Assembly (NCBI RefSeq): GCF_024171405.1
Contig: NZ_JALJZT010000002.1
Coordinates: 62,001 to 126,000 of the forward strand
DNA length: 64,000 nt
Direction: 5' to 3'
Source of the DNA: Qipengyuania citrea
GTDB taxonomy: Bacteria; Pseudomonadota; Alphaproteobacteria; Sphingomonadales; Sphingomonadaceae
A model generated the notes under the pieces. That model did no database searches, was not told the DNA's origin, and saw nothing but the letters and a program-made list of their open reading frames with translations. Below are positions 54,756 to 63,756 of the stretch, in pieces. A program made the translations under genes and the position numbers. Numbering within the stretch: position 1 is the first letter of the stretch; each line of letters opens with the position of its first letter.

Positions 54756-55706
54756 GTGCCTGGTGGATTAGTAGCCCTGCTCGACGACGTTTCGATCATC
54801 GCCCGCGCGGCGGCCGCCTCGGTCGACGATATCGGGGTGGCGGCCAGCCGCGCCGGCACGAAGACGGCGGGCGTCGTGATCGACGATGCGGCGGTCACGC
54901 CGAGCTATGTCACCGGCCTCAGCCCCGCGCGCGAGCTGCCGATCATCTGGAACATCACCAAGGGCAGCTTGAAGAACAAGCTGATCATCATGTTGCCCGG
55001 CGCCTTGTTGCTGAGCTGGCTGTTACCCAGCGCGATCATCTTCATCCTCATGCTCGGGGGCGGCTACCTGTCCTACGAAGGGGCGGAAAAGGTGATGGAG
55101 AAGCTGGGCAGCGAGAAACACGGCCTGACGGTGGATGACGAGATCGCCGATCCCGTTGCCTTCGAGAAACAGCGTGTCGCGGGCGCGATCCGGACCGATC
55201 TGATCCTGTCGGCGGAGATCATGGCGATCACGCTCAACGAAGTGGCATCGGAGGACTTCATCGTCCGCGCGGGCGTGCTGGCGATCGTCGGGATAGCGGT
55301 GACGCTGTTCGTCTATGGCGCGGTGGCGCTGATCGTGAAGCTCGACGACATCGGCCTGCACCTGCGCGAAAAGAGCTCCGAGCTGGCGCAGACCTTCGGC
55401 CAGTTCCTCGTCACCTCGGTCCCCTATCTGCTGACCACGCTGTCCTTCGTCGGCACGATCGCGATGCTGTGGGTCGGCGGCGGGATCATCCTGCACAGCC
55501 TCCACGAGCTCGGCCTGCATGGGCCTTCGGACTGGGCGCATGGCGTGCAGCACATGGTCGAGGGCGTCACCGGCGGCCTCTCCGGCATCCTCGGCTGGAC
55601 GACCTATGCCGGCCTGTCCGCACTGGCCGGACTGGGGCTGGGCTTCGTGCTCGCGATCGTGATCCACAATGTGTTCAAGATCGGGAAGACGCACGGTCAT
55701 GGCTGA
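54756..55706 (+). CDS. DUF808 (YedI-like) membrane protein
   Basis: A 316-residue inner-membrane protein of unknown function. The N-terminal motif PGGLVALLDDVSIIARAAAA and KTAGVVIDDAAVTP match YedI/DUF808, followed by about five to six helices (IIMLPGALLLSWLLPSAI, IIFILMLGGGYLSYEG and others). The start is GTG at 54756 with AAAGGAG upstream. A GST gene overlaps its end by 8 nt. Confidence 0.88.
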   Translation: MPGGLVALLDDVSIIARAAAASVDDIGVAASRAGTKTAGVVIDDAAVTPSYVTGLSPARELPIIWNITKGSLKNKLIIMLPGALLLSWLLPSAIIFILMLGGGYLSYEGAEKVMEKLGSEKHGLTVDDEIADPVAFEKQRVAGAIRTDLILSAEIMAITLNEVASEDFIVRAGVLAIVGIAVTLFVYGAVALIVKLDDIGLHLREKSSELAQTFGQFLVTSVPYLLTTLSFVGTIAMLWVGGGIILHSLHELGLHGPSDWAHGVQHMVEGVTGGLSGILGWTTYAGLSALAGLGLGFVLAIVIHNVFKIGKTHGHG

Positions 55707-56337
55707 GCGGCCGGTCCTCTACACCTGCGCGGGTTCGCGCGGGCTGCGTGCGACCTGGGCGGCGGAGGAGGCCGGGGTCGATGTCGAGCTGAAGCTGCTG
55801 CCGTTCCCGCCGCGCTTCACCGCGCCCGACTATCTCGAGATCAATCCGCTGGGTACGGTGCCCATGCTGGTCGAGGACGAGGTGCAGATGACCGAAAGCT
55901 GCGCCATCGCGCATTATCTGGCGACCAAGGGCAGCGACGCTTCGCTGACGGTGGCACCGGGGGAGTCGGATTATCCCGCCTATCTCGACTTCACCTATCA
56001 CGCCGATGCGACGGTCACCTTCCCGCAGACCGTCTATATGCGCTTTGCCCTGTTCGAGAAGGACAAGGGCTGGGGCGAGGCGGGCGAAGCTTATGCGAAG
56101 TGGTTCTGGAAGCGGCTGGTCAAGCTCGAGCAGCGCCTCGAAACGCGCGAATTCCTGTGCGCGGATCGCTTTACCGTGGCCGATATCTGCTGCGGTTATG
56201 CGCTGATCCTCGCGGGCCGCGTCGGGCTGGACGAGGGCGTACCGCAATCGCTCAGGGACTACCGCGACCGGTTGACCGCACGCGAGGGATATCGCCGGGC
56301 CGTGGCGCGTGAGGCCGCGGGGCCTGCCGCGATTTAG
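55699..56337 (+). CDS. Glutathione S-transferase family protein
   Basis: A 212-residue cytosolic GST. N-terminal thioredoxin-like domain (LYTCAGSRGLRATWAAEEAG with a Ser/Arg active-site region, INPLGTVPMLVEDEVQMTES for glutathione binding) and a C-terminal helical domain (DRFTVADICCGYALILAGRV). The start ATG lies inside the end of the DUF808 gene. Its stop overlaps the convergent Mur ligase gene end by 4 nt. Confidence 0.9.
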   Translation: MAERPVLYTCAGSRGLRATWAAEEAGVDVELKLLPFPPRFTAPDYLEINPLGTVPMLVEDEVQMTESCAIAHYLATKGSDASLTVAPGESDYPAYLDFTYHADATVTFPQTVYMRFALFEKDKGWGEAGEAYAKWFWKRLVKLEQRLETREFLCADRFTVADICCGYALILAGRVGLDEGVPQSLRDYRDRLTAREGYRRAVAREAAGPAAI

Positions 56338-57761
56338 GGCAGCCGGTCGAACAGGCCGCGGGCAAATACGCTCAGCGTATCGTCGCGCGCGCCCATGATG
56401 ACGATCCGGTCGCCGGGCTGCGCGAGTTCGGCCAGCCGGTCGCCCACTGCCTCGCGCGTGGGGACGTGTTCCGCATGCCCGCCCGCTTCCTCGATCAGCC
56501 GCACGATCCGCTCGCTGCCTTCGCTGCGATCGACCGAGCCGCCGAAATAGACCGGATCGCACAGGATCACGCGGTCGCCATCGCCCAGTTCTTGCGCGAA
56601 GGTCTGGGCCAGTTCCTCGCCCATCTGGCGCAAGGGCCCGTAGCCATGCGGCTGGAAGAAGGCGAGCACGCGCCCCGGATGCGCCTTGAGCGTGCGCAGC
56701 GTGGCGGCGCATTTCTCGGGATTATGGCCGAAATCGTCGATCACGGTGATGGCCGAGGCGCTGGTGCCGATAATGTCGAAGCGGCGCGCGAGCCCTGCAA
56801 AGCCAGCCAGTGCGGCGACCGCCTTGGCCACCGGGATGCCCGCAGCGGCGGCCCCGGCGATGGCCGCCAGCGCATTGGACAGGTTGTGCCGCCCGGGCAG
56901 GTCGAGCGTCAGCGCATGCTCGCTCCCGTCATGCCGGTCGACGACTAGCGCGGCCTGGCGCATCGGGCCTTCCGCGACCGAGCCCGGTACCACGCCGATC
57001 TGCGCCTTTTCCTGTTCGATGCCGAAGGTGACGACTTCCTTCGCATGCGGCAGCAGCGCCAACGCTTCGGGATCGTCGGCATTAATCACCGAAATGCGGC
57101 TGCGCGACAGGTAATCGCCGAACAGCTGGCGCAGCTCTTCCATGCTCTTGTGGTCGAGACTGACATTGAGCAGCACGCCGACCGCGGGGCGATAGAGCGC
57201 GATCGAGCCGTCGCTCTCGTCGACTTCGCTGACATAGAGGCTCTGCCCGCCGACCACCGCGCTGGCATAGGGGCGTTCGGGTGAGACGAAGTTCTTCATC
57301 ACCGCGCCGTTCATGATCGTCGGTTCGCGTCCGCAGGCATGGAGGATCCAGCCGAGCATGCCGGTGACGGTCGACTTGCCGCTGGTCCCGGCCACTGCCA
57401 GCCCCGCACCGCTGGTGTTGAAAAGGATCGAATTGAGCTCGGCGCGGGTAAGCCGCAGGCAGCCCAGTTCCTTGGCGCGCTTGGCATCGGGTACGGTGTC
57501 CTCGACTGCCGCGCTGGCGACGAGGATCTGCCCGGCCGAGACGATCCCGCTGCCGTCTTGGGGATGCAGCGTAAAACCCTGTTGTTCGAGCGCGGCGAAT
57601 TTGTCGGGCGTGCGGCCCTGATCGTGGCTGCGATCCGATCCCTCGACCGTGCAGCCGCGACCTTTGAGGATCTGCGCCAGCGGCAGCATTCCCGATCCGC
57701 CGATCCCGCAGAAGAAGAAGGGACGGGCGAACAATTCATCTGGAGTGGGCATATCGCTCAT
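56334..57761 (-). CDS. Mur ligase family protein, MurC/Mpl-like paralog
   Basis: A 475-residue ATP-dependent Mur ligase. N-terminal Rossmann domain (FFFCGIGGSGMLPLAQILKG) and a P-loop reading GTSGKST at about 125-131, whereas MurC and Mpl usually carry GTHGKTT. Further motifs: SEVDESDGSI, LNVSLDHKSMEEL, DLPGRHNLSNALAAIAGA and DDFGHNPEKCAATL. It is divergent from an LD-carboxypeptidase (starts 53 nt apart), so a role in peptidoglycan recycling (ligating tripeptide to UDP-MurNAc like Mpl) is plausible. It is unlikely to be the sole MurC, which should lie in a dcw cluster elsewhere. Confidence 0.83.
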   Translation of the reverse strand: MSDMPTPDELFARPFFFCGIGGSGMLPLAQILKGRGCTVEGSDRSHDQGRTPDKFAALEQQGFTLHPQDGSGIVSAGQILVASAAVEDTVPDAKRAKELGCLRLTRAELNSILFNTSGAGLAVAGTSGKSTVTGMLGWILHACGREPTIMNGAVMKNFVSPERPYASAVVGGQSLYVSEVDESDGSIALYRPAVGVLLNVSLDHKSMEELRQLFGDYLSRSRISVINADDPEALALLPHAKEVVTFGIEQEKAQIGVVPGSVAEGPMRQAALVVDRHDGSEHALTLDLPGRHNLSNALAAIAGAAAAGIPVAKAVAALAGFAGLARRFDIIGTSASAITVIDDFGHNPEKCAATLRTLKAHPGRVLAFFQPHGYGPLRQMGEELAQTFAQELGDGDRVILCDPVYFGGSVDRSEGSERIVRLIEEAGGHAEHVPTREAVGDRLAELAQPGDRIVIMGARDDTLSVFARGLFDRLP

Positions 57762-57814
57762 GGCGGTGCAGCTATTGAGTTGTGCCGCGCGATACAAGCA
57801 CGCTAGCAGGGCGC

Positions 57815-58639
57815 ATGGTCAGAATTGCGATCTGCGCCCCCGGAAAGCGGTTGAAGCGCGAACGCGCCGCGGCGGTCGAAACGCTGGTGGCGGGGCGCAG
57901 CGACGTATCGTTGCAGTTCCACGTACAATGCTTTGCCGAAGACGGGCATTTCGCCGGCAGCGACGATGTGCGGCTCGCCGCCTTGCTCGATTGCGCCAAC
58001 GATCCCGGTTTCGATGCGGTGTGGTTCGCGATGGGCGGCTATGGTTCGAACCGCATCGCCGCGCAGGCGATGGCGCAATTGAACGTGGCAGCGCGGGCCA
58101 AGTCCTATCTCGGCTATTCGGACACCGGCTTCCTGCTCGCCGCGCTGTACCGGCATGGCATCGGCCGCGTCGCGCACGGGCCGCTGGCGGGCGATGTCCG
58201 GCGCGAGGGCGGCGCCGCAGCGATCGAGCGCGCGCTCGGCTGGTTCAAGGGCGAGGAGGACGGTCTCGAACCCAGCCTCGACACGCGCCCCGCGGTGGCT
58301 TTCAACCTCGCCACGCTGGCGATGCTGGTCGGGACCGAGCTTGCCCCGGACCTGTCGGGCCATGTCGTCATGGTCGAGGAAGTGGCAGAGCATCTCTATG
58401 CGGTGGACCGGCTGCTGTTTCATGTGACGCAGCACCTTGGCGGCATCGCGGGCCTGCGCCTCGGCCGGATCAGCGATATCCCCGAGAACGACCGCCCCTT
58501 CGGCAGCGACGAGGTCGCGATCGCGCAGGACTGGTGCCGGCGCAGCGGCATTCCCTATCTCGGCAGGGCGGATATCGGGCACGACGCTGCCAACAAGATT
58601 GTCCCCTTCGGGCTTGAGGCGCGCGCCGCGCGCGACTAG
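57815..58639 (+). CDS. LD-carboxypeptidase (S66 family)
   Basis: A 274-residue cytosolic LD-carboxypeptidase removing the terminal D-Ala from muropeptide tetrapeptides. The catalytic triad regions are seen: Ser in LGYSDTGFL, Glu in VMVEEVAEHLY and His in DIGHDAANKIVPFG, with GGYGSNR of the family. The start at 57815 (MVRIAICAPG) has AGGG upstream. It is a candidate recycling partner for the divergent Mur ligase. Confidence 0.88.
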   Translation: MVRIAICAPGKRLKRERAAAVETLVAGRSDVSLQFHVQCFAEDGHFAGSDDVRLAALLDCANDPGFDAVWFAMGGYGSNRIAAQAMAQLNVAARAKSYLGYSDTGFLLAALYRHGIGRVAHGPLAGDVRREGGAAAIERALGWFKGEEDGLEPSLDTRPAVAFNLATLAMLVGTELAPDLSGHVVMVEEVAEHLYAVDRLLFHVTQHLGGIAGLRLGRISDIPENDRPFGSDEVAIAQDWCRRSGIPYLGRADIGHDAANKIVPFGLEARAARD

Positions 58640-58661
58640 GCGCGGCGGCGAGGAGAATTAC

Positions 58662-59600
58662 ATGACTGCATTCATCTTTCCCGGACAGGGAAGCCAGAAA
58701 GTCGGCATGGGCGCCGACCTCGCCGACGCCAGCGCGCATGCCCGCGCGGTATTCGAAGAGGTTGACGAGGCGCTCAAGCAGAAGCTCTCGGCGCTGATGA
58801 AGGACGGGCCGGAAAGCGAGTTGACGATGACTGCCAATGCGCAGCCCGCGATCATGGCCAATTCGGTGGCCACCGCCCGAGTCCTCGAAAAGGAATTCGG
58901 GATCGCTCTCGCCCAGAGCGCCGATTGCGTCGCGGGTCATTCGCTCGGCGAATACAGTGCGCTGTGCTCCGCCGGGGCATTCTCGCTGACCGACACCGCC
59001 AAGCTGCTGCGCCTGCGCGGCATTGCCATGCAGGATGCCGTGCCCATCGGCGTCGGCGCGATGGCCGCGCTGCTGGGCGCGGATATCGAGAAGGCCACCG
59101 CGCTCGCCGAAGCGGCCGCCGAAGGCCAGGTCTGCGAAGTCGCCAATGACAACGACCCGACGCAGGTGGTTATCTCCGGCCATGCCGAGGCGATCGACCG
59201 CGCGATCGAAATGGCCAAGGATCACGGGATCAAGCGCGGTATCAAGCTGCCCGTCTCGGCGCCGTTCCACTGTTCGCTGATGGGCCCTGCTGCGCTGCGC
59301 ATGAAGAACGCGCTCGAAGCGACGCCGCCGCAGGCCTTTGCAGTGCCTCTGTTCGCCAATGTCACCGCCGCGCGCGTGACCGATCCGGCGCAAGAACAGG
59401 CATTGCTGGTCGAGCAGATCACCGGCCGCGTCCGCTGGCGCGAAAGCGTACTGGCGATGCGCGAAGCCGGCATCGAACGCTTCGTCGAAGTGGGCGGCAA
59501 GGTGCTTGCCCCGATGGTGGGCCGCATCGACAAGGAGGCGACCACGGTCAGCCTCGTGACCATGGAAGACCTCGAAAACTTCGCCAAGGAGAACGCGTGA
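58662..59600 (+). CDS. fabD: Malonyl-CoA-ACP transacylase
   Basis: Transfers malonyl from CoA to acyl carrier protein, 312 residues. Seen: FPGQGSQKVGMG at 6-17, the nucleophile Ser near 94 in GHSLGEYSA, and the His region APFHCSLM. GAGGAG before the ATG fixes the start. The fabG stop-start junction overlaps it. Confidence 0.96.
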   Translation: MTAFIFPGQGSQKVGMGADLADASAHARAVFEEVDEALKQKLSALMKDGPESELTMTANAQPAIMANSVATARVLEKEFGIALAQSADCVAGHSLGEYSALCSAGAFSLTDTAKLLRLRGIAMQDAVPIGVGAMAALLGADIEKATALAEAAAEGQVCEVANDNDPTQVVISGHAEAIDRAIEMAKDHGIKRGIKLPVSAPFHCSLMGPAALRMKNALEATPPQAFAVPLFANVTAARVTDPAQEQALLVEQITGRVRWRESVLAMREAGIERFVEVGGKVLAPMVGRIDKEATTVSLVTMEDLENFAKENA

Positions 59601-60352
59601 TGTTCAGCCTCGAAGGCAAGACCGCCCTTGTCACCGGTGCCAGCGGCGGGATCGGTTCATCGATCGCCTATGCGCTGGCCAAGCAGGGCGCGCGGCTCGC
59701 GCTGTCCGGCTCCAACGGCGACAAGCTGCGTGCCTTTCGCGAACAGCTCAACGACGAATTCGGCCACGACCATGTCGAGATCACCTGCGATTTGTCGAAC
59801 ACGACGCAGGTCGAGGAACTGATCCCGGCCACTGTCGATACGCTCGGGCGCATGGACATCCTCGTCAACAATGCCGGCATCACGCGCGACAATCTGGCGA
59901 TGCGGATGAAGGATGACGAATGGGACCAGGTCATCCGCATCAATCTCGAGGCGAGCTTCCGCCTGATGCGCGCCAGCGCGCGGCCGATGATGAAGGCCAA
60001 GGGCGGGCGGATCATCTCGATCACCAGCGTCGTCGGCCATACCGGCAATCCGGGGCAGATGAACTATGTCGCTGCCAAATCGGGGCTTACCGGCATGTCT
60101 AAAAGCCTCGCGCAGGAACTGGCCAGTCGCAACATCACCGTGAACTGCGTCGCCCCCGGCTTCATCCGCACTGCGATGACCGAGGCGCTGACCGACGATC
60201 AGAAGGCGGCGATCAACGGCCGCATTCCGATGGGCCGCATGGGCGAGGGCGACGAGATCGGCGCCGCTGTGGCCTACCTTGCCAGCGACGAGGCAGCCTA
60301 TGTCACCGGCCAGACGCTGCATGTGAACGGCGGCATGGCGATGATGGGCTGA
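59600..60352 (+). CDS. fabG: 3-oxoacyl-ACP reductase FabG
   Basis: NADPH-dependent reduction of 3-oxoacyl-ACP, 250 residues, SDR fold. Seen: KTALVTGASGGIGSSIAYAL, NNAGITRDNLAMRM, catalytic Ser in SITSVVGH and Tyr/Lys in NYVAAKSG, and GFIRTAMTEALTD. The ATG at 59600 overlaps the fabD stop by one base (GTGATG). fabD-fabG is a conserved pair; acpP and fabF, often next, are not here. Confidence 0.95.
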   Translation: MFSLEGKTALVTGASGGIGSSIAYALAKQGARLALSGSNGDKLRAFREQLNDEFGHDHVEITCDLSNTTQVEELIPATVDTLGRMDILVNNAGITRDNLAMRMKDDEWDQVIRINLEASFRLMRASARPMMKAKGGRIISITSVVGHTGNPGQMNYVAAKSGLTGMSKSLAQELASRNITVNCVAPGFIRTAMTEALTDDQKAAINGRIPMGRMGEGDEIGAAVAYLASDEAAYVTGQTLHVNGGMAMMG

Positions 60353-60499
60353 TTCCGCCCACTTTTCCCCAAGGAATTGCGGCGCCGCGGCGTCCGGCCT
60401 TGCCCCCCAAGCCCGCCCCGCTAGGGTGACTATCCGTATTCCGGCGCTGGTGGGGCGATTCCGGCCTGCCAGGCGCCCAAAAGGGACGAAAGTAGGACC

Positions 60500-61624
60500 A
60501 TGAAGGCCACCATCGAACGCGCGACGCTGCTGCGTTGTCTCAGCCACGTGCAGTCGGTCGTAGAACGCCGCAATACCATCCCCATCCTCTCCAATGTGCT
60601 GATCGAGGCCGAAGGCGACAATTCGCTGAAGGTCATGGCGACCGATCTCGATCTGCAGGTTGTCGAGCATATGGATGCCAGCGTCGACAGCGCGGGCGCG
60701 ATTACGGTTTCGGCGCACCTGCTGTTCGATATCGCGCGCAAGCTGCCCGAAGGGTCGCAGGTCAGCCTCGAGGCGGCGGATAACCGCATGGCGATCAACG
60801 CCGGACGGAGCCGCTTCTCGCTGCCCACGCTGCCGCGCGACGATTTCCCCGTGATCGTGGAAGGCGATCTGCCGACCAGCTTCGAACTGCCCGCCAAGAC
60901 GCTGTCCGAACTGATCGACCGCACCCGCTTCGCGATCTCGACCGAAGAGACCCGGTACTATCTCAACGGTATCTTCTTCCACGTCTCGGACGACAATGAA
61001 CCCGTGCTCAGGGCTGCCGCCACCGATGGCCACCGCCTCGCGCGCTTCACCCTGCCGCGGCCCGCGGGTGCGGAGGGCATGCCCGATGTCATCGTGCCGC
61101 GCAAAGCGGTGGCCGAATTGCGCAAGCTGCTCGACGAATCGCTCGACGGCAATGTCCAGATCGACCTGTCGGCCAGCAAGGTCCGCTTCAAGCTTGGCGG
61201 GACGGGCGGGGTGGTCCTGACCAGCAAGCTGATCGACGGCACCTTCCCGGATTATTCGCGCGTTATTCCAACGGGTAACGACAAGCTGTTGAGGCTCGAT
61301 CCGAAGAGCTTCCACGAAGGCGTCGATCGTGTCGCGACGATCGCCACCGAGAAGACCCGTGCGGTCAAGATGGGGCTCGACAAGGACAAGGTCACGCTCA
61401 CCGTTACCAGTCCCGACAATGGCACCGCGACCGAAGAAGTGCCGGCCGAATATTCGTCCGACGGGTTCGAGATCGGCTTTAACGCGGGCTATCTCAAGGA
61501 CATCCTCAACCAGATCGATGCCGACACGGTGGAGATCCACCTGGCCGATGCTGGCGCCCCGACGCTGATCCGCAAGGACGAAAATTCGCCCGCGCTTTAC
61601 GTGCTGATGCCGATGCGGGTTTAA
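60500..61624 (+). CDS. dnaN: DNA polymerase III beta sliding clamp
   Basis: A 374-residue ring-forming processivity clamp with three repeated domains. Seen: MKATIERATLLRCLSHVQSV, NTIPILSNVLIEAEGD, ATDGHRLARF in domain 2 and the C-terminal ending YVLMPMRV (clamp C-terminus PMRV/L). AGGA precedes the ATG. dnaA is not adjacent, as is common in this group. The 147-nt upstream spacer holds no gene. Confidence 0.97.
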   Translation: MKATIERATLLRCLSHVQSVVERRNTIPILSNVLIEAEGDNSLKVMATDLDLQVVEHMDASVDSAGAITVSAHLLFDIARKLPEGSQVSLEAADNRMAINAGRSRFSLPTLPRDDFPVIVEGDLPTSFELPAKTLSELIDRTRFAISTEETRYYLNGIFFHVSDDNEPVLRAAATDGHRLARFTLPRPAGAEGMPDVIVPRKAVAELRKLLDESLDGNVQIDLSASKVRFKLGGTGGVVLTSKLIDGTFPDYSRVIPTGNDKLLRLDPKSFHEGVDRVATIATEKTRAVKMGLDKDKVTLTVTSPDNGTATEEVPAEYSSDGFEIGFNAGYLKDILNQIDADTVEIHLADAGAPTLIRKDENSPALYVLMPMRV

Positions 61625-61678
61625 TCGCTCGCATTCGCACCGGCAGGTCGGTAGCCTGATCCGCAAGGAGAGGTGCGA

Positions 61679-62749
61679 ATGCAGCAGGTTCATGTCCGCA
61701 AGGATGCCATTGCCACGGCCGAGCTGGTCGAGTGCGAGCAGGGGGAGTTGGCCGCAGGCGCCATCCGCCTCGCGATCGAGAGTTTCTCGGTTACTGCGAA
61801 TAATGTGACCTACGCCGTCGTTGGCGACGGCTTCGGCTATTGGAACTTCTTCCCCGCTCCCGAAGGCATGGGCATCGTGCCCATGTGGGGGCACGCGCGG
61901 GTGATCGAGAGCAACCATCCCGAAATCGCGGTGGGCGAGCGGGTCTATGGCTACCTGCCCATGGCGACGCATCTCGATGTCGTGCCGGGCAAGGTCTCGG
62001 CGGGCGGTTTCGCTGACATGGCCGAACATCGCCAGCCGATGAGCCCGATCTACAACCAGTATTCGCGGCTCGCCGCCGACCCCGAGCATGACCCGGCGCG
62101 CGAGGGCGAACGGATGATCTTCGGGCCGCTGTTCAAGACCGGTTTCCTGATCGAATATTTCATGCGCTCGCAAGACTGGTTCGGTGCGCGGCAATTGGTC
62201 ATCACCAGCGCCTCGTCAAAGACCGCAATGGGGCTGGCGAGCGTGGCAAAGCATCGTTCGCCCGCTGTGCGGCGGGTGGGACTGACCTCGGCGGGCAATG
62301 TCGCATTTGTCGAGGCGAGCGGACTGTACGACGAGGTGATCGCCTATGATCGCGTCGCCGAGCTGGAACAGGAGCCGAGTGTGGCGGTCGACTTCGCGGG
62401 CAATGCCGGCCTCCTGCGCGAAATTCACGAGCGGTTGGACGAGGTGTTGCAGTATTCCTGCCTCGTCGGGGCGACGCATATCGACGAACGCGGCGGGGGC
62501 ACCGCAGAGCTTCCCGGGCCTACGCCGACGCTGTTCTTCGCCCCCGATCACGCGGTCGCGCTGTTCAGGGACCTCGGCCCCGAAGAAGCGGGCAAGCAGA
62601 TGGCGGCAAGCTGGCGCGCGTTCCTCGCCGATGCGGGCGACAGCGTGACCATCGAACGGCTCGCGGGCCTCGCCGCCGCGCGCGACACCTTCACCGCCAT
62701 GGCCGGCGGCAGCGTCGATCCCGCGAGGGGGATCGTGATCGAGCCCTAG
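61679..62749 (+). CDS. DUF2855 family protein
   Basis: A 356-residue protein of the DUF2855 family, which is distantly MDR-like (NNVTYAVVGDGFGYWNFFPA, then QLVITSASSKTAMGLA) but of unknown activity. AAGGAG eight nt before the ATG at 61679 supports this start over the GTG at 61673. It is convergent with the MDR reductase, with overlapping stops (4 nt). Confidence 0.82.
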   Translation: MQQVHVRKDAIATAELVECEQGELAAGAIRLAIESFSVTANNVTYAVVGDGFGYWNFFPAPEGMGIVPMWGHARVIESNHPEIAVGERVYGYLPMATHLDVVPGKVSAGGFADMAEHRQPMSPIYNQYSRLAADPEHDPAREGERMIFGPLFKTGFLIEYFMRSQDWFGARQLVITSASSKTAMGLASVAKHRSPAVRRVGLTSAGNVAFVEASGLYDEVIAYDRVAELEQEPSVAVDFAGNAGLLREIHERLDEVLQYSCLVGATHIDERGGGTAELPGPTPTLFFAPDHAVALFRDLGPEEAGKQMAASWRAFLADAGDSVTIERLAGLAAARDTFTAMAGGSVDPARGIVIEP

Positions 62750-63756
62750 ATCTCGATCGCGATCTTGCCGAAGTGACCGCCGCTTTCCTGGTGGCGGAAG
62801 GCATCGGCCAGGTTTTCCAGCGCGAATGTATCGCTGATCTCGGGTTTCAACCCGTTCGCCTCGATCGCGGCGACCATATCCTGCTGCATCTTGCGGCTGC
62901 CCACGGTCAGGCCCTGCACCTTGAGGTTCTTGGAGAACAGCAGCGCGGTCTGCACCGGACCGGCAAAACCGGCCAGCACGCCGATCAGCGCGACATGCCC
63001 GCCGACGCGGCTTGCCAGCATCGATTGGTCGAGCGTTCCCGCACCGCCGATCTCGACCACGCAGTCGACCCCGCGGCCGCCGGTGATCTCCAGCGCCTTG
63101 GGGCCCCAGGCCTGCACTTCCTTGTAATTGATCAGATGGTCCGCGCCGAGCGCCTTCACCCGTTCGAGCTTCTCGTCCGAGGAAGAAGAGGCAATCACCG
63201 TCGCGCCGGCCGCCTTGGCGAATTGCAGCGCGAAGATGGACACGCCGCCGGTGCCCTGGACCAGCACCGTGTCACCCGGCTTGAGCGCGTAATCCACGAA
63301 CAGGGCGCGCCACGCGGTCAGTCCGGCGCAGGTCAGCGTGGCCGCTTCGGCATGGCTGAAGCCCTTGGGCGCGCGGGTGAACCAATGCGTCGGCGCGGTG
63401 ACCGCTTCGCGCGCATAGCCATCGATCCCGTCACCCGGTACGCGGGTGAAGGCACTGGTGGGCGGAGAGCCGTCGAGCCAGTCGGGAAAGAAGGTGCTGA
63501 CGACGTGGTCGCCCACGGCGAATTCGGTCACGCCTTCGCCCACCGCGGTGACCACGCCCGCGCCATCGGACATCGGGATGCGGCCTTGCGGGGCGGGGAT
63601 TATGCCCTTGACCACCGCATAGTCGTGATAGTTGAGCGAGCTTGCCTTCAACCCGACCGTAATCTCGCCGGGACCGGGCGCGGCGGTATCGTCGATGTCG
63701 CAATATTCCAGCGCGTCGAGCGTGGAGGGCGTCGCGCCCGTACGGATCGCTTTCAT
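62746..63756 (-). CDS. Zinc-free MDR alcohol/quinone dehydrogenase
   Basis: A 336-residue NADPH-dependent MDR protein. Seen: LKASSLNYHDYAVVKGIIP, DGAGVVTAVGEG, GDTVLVQGTGGVSIFALQFA and ITGGRGVDCVVEIGGAG. Zinc ligands are not evident, so a reductase role (quinone or enoyl-CoA) is likelier than alcohol dehydrogenation. The start at 63756 overlaps the upstream amidohydrolase stop by 4 nt. Confidence 0.88.
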   Translation of the reverse strand: MKAIRTGATPSTLDALEYCDIDDTAAPGPGEITVGLKASSLNYHDYAVVKGIIPAPQGRIPMSDGAGVVTAVGEGVTEFAVGDHVVSTFFPDWLDGSPPTSAFTRVPGDGIDGYAREAVTAPTHWFTRAPKGFSHAEAATLTCAGLTAWRALFVDYALKPGDTVLVQGTGGVSIFALQFAKAAGATVIASSSSDEKLERVKALGADHLINYKEVQAWGPKALEITGGRGVDCVVEIGGAGTLDQSMLASRVGGHVALIGVLAGFAGPVQTALLFSKNLKVQGLTVGSRKMQQDMVAAIEANGLKPEISDTFALENLADAFRHQESGGHFGKIAIEI

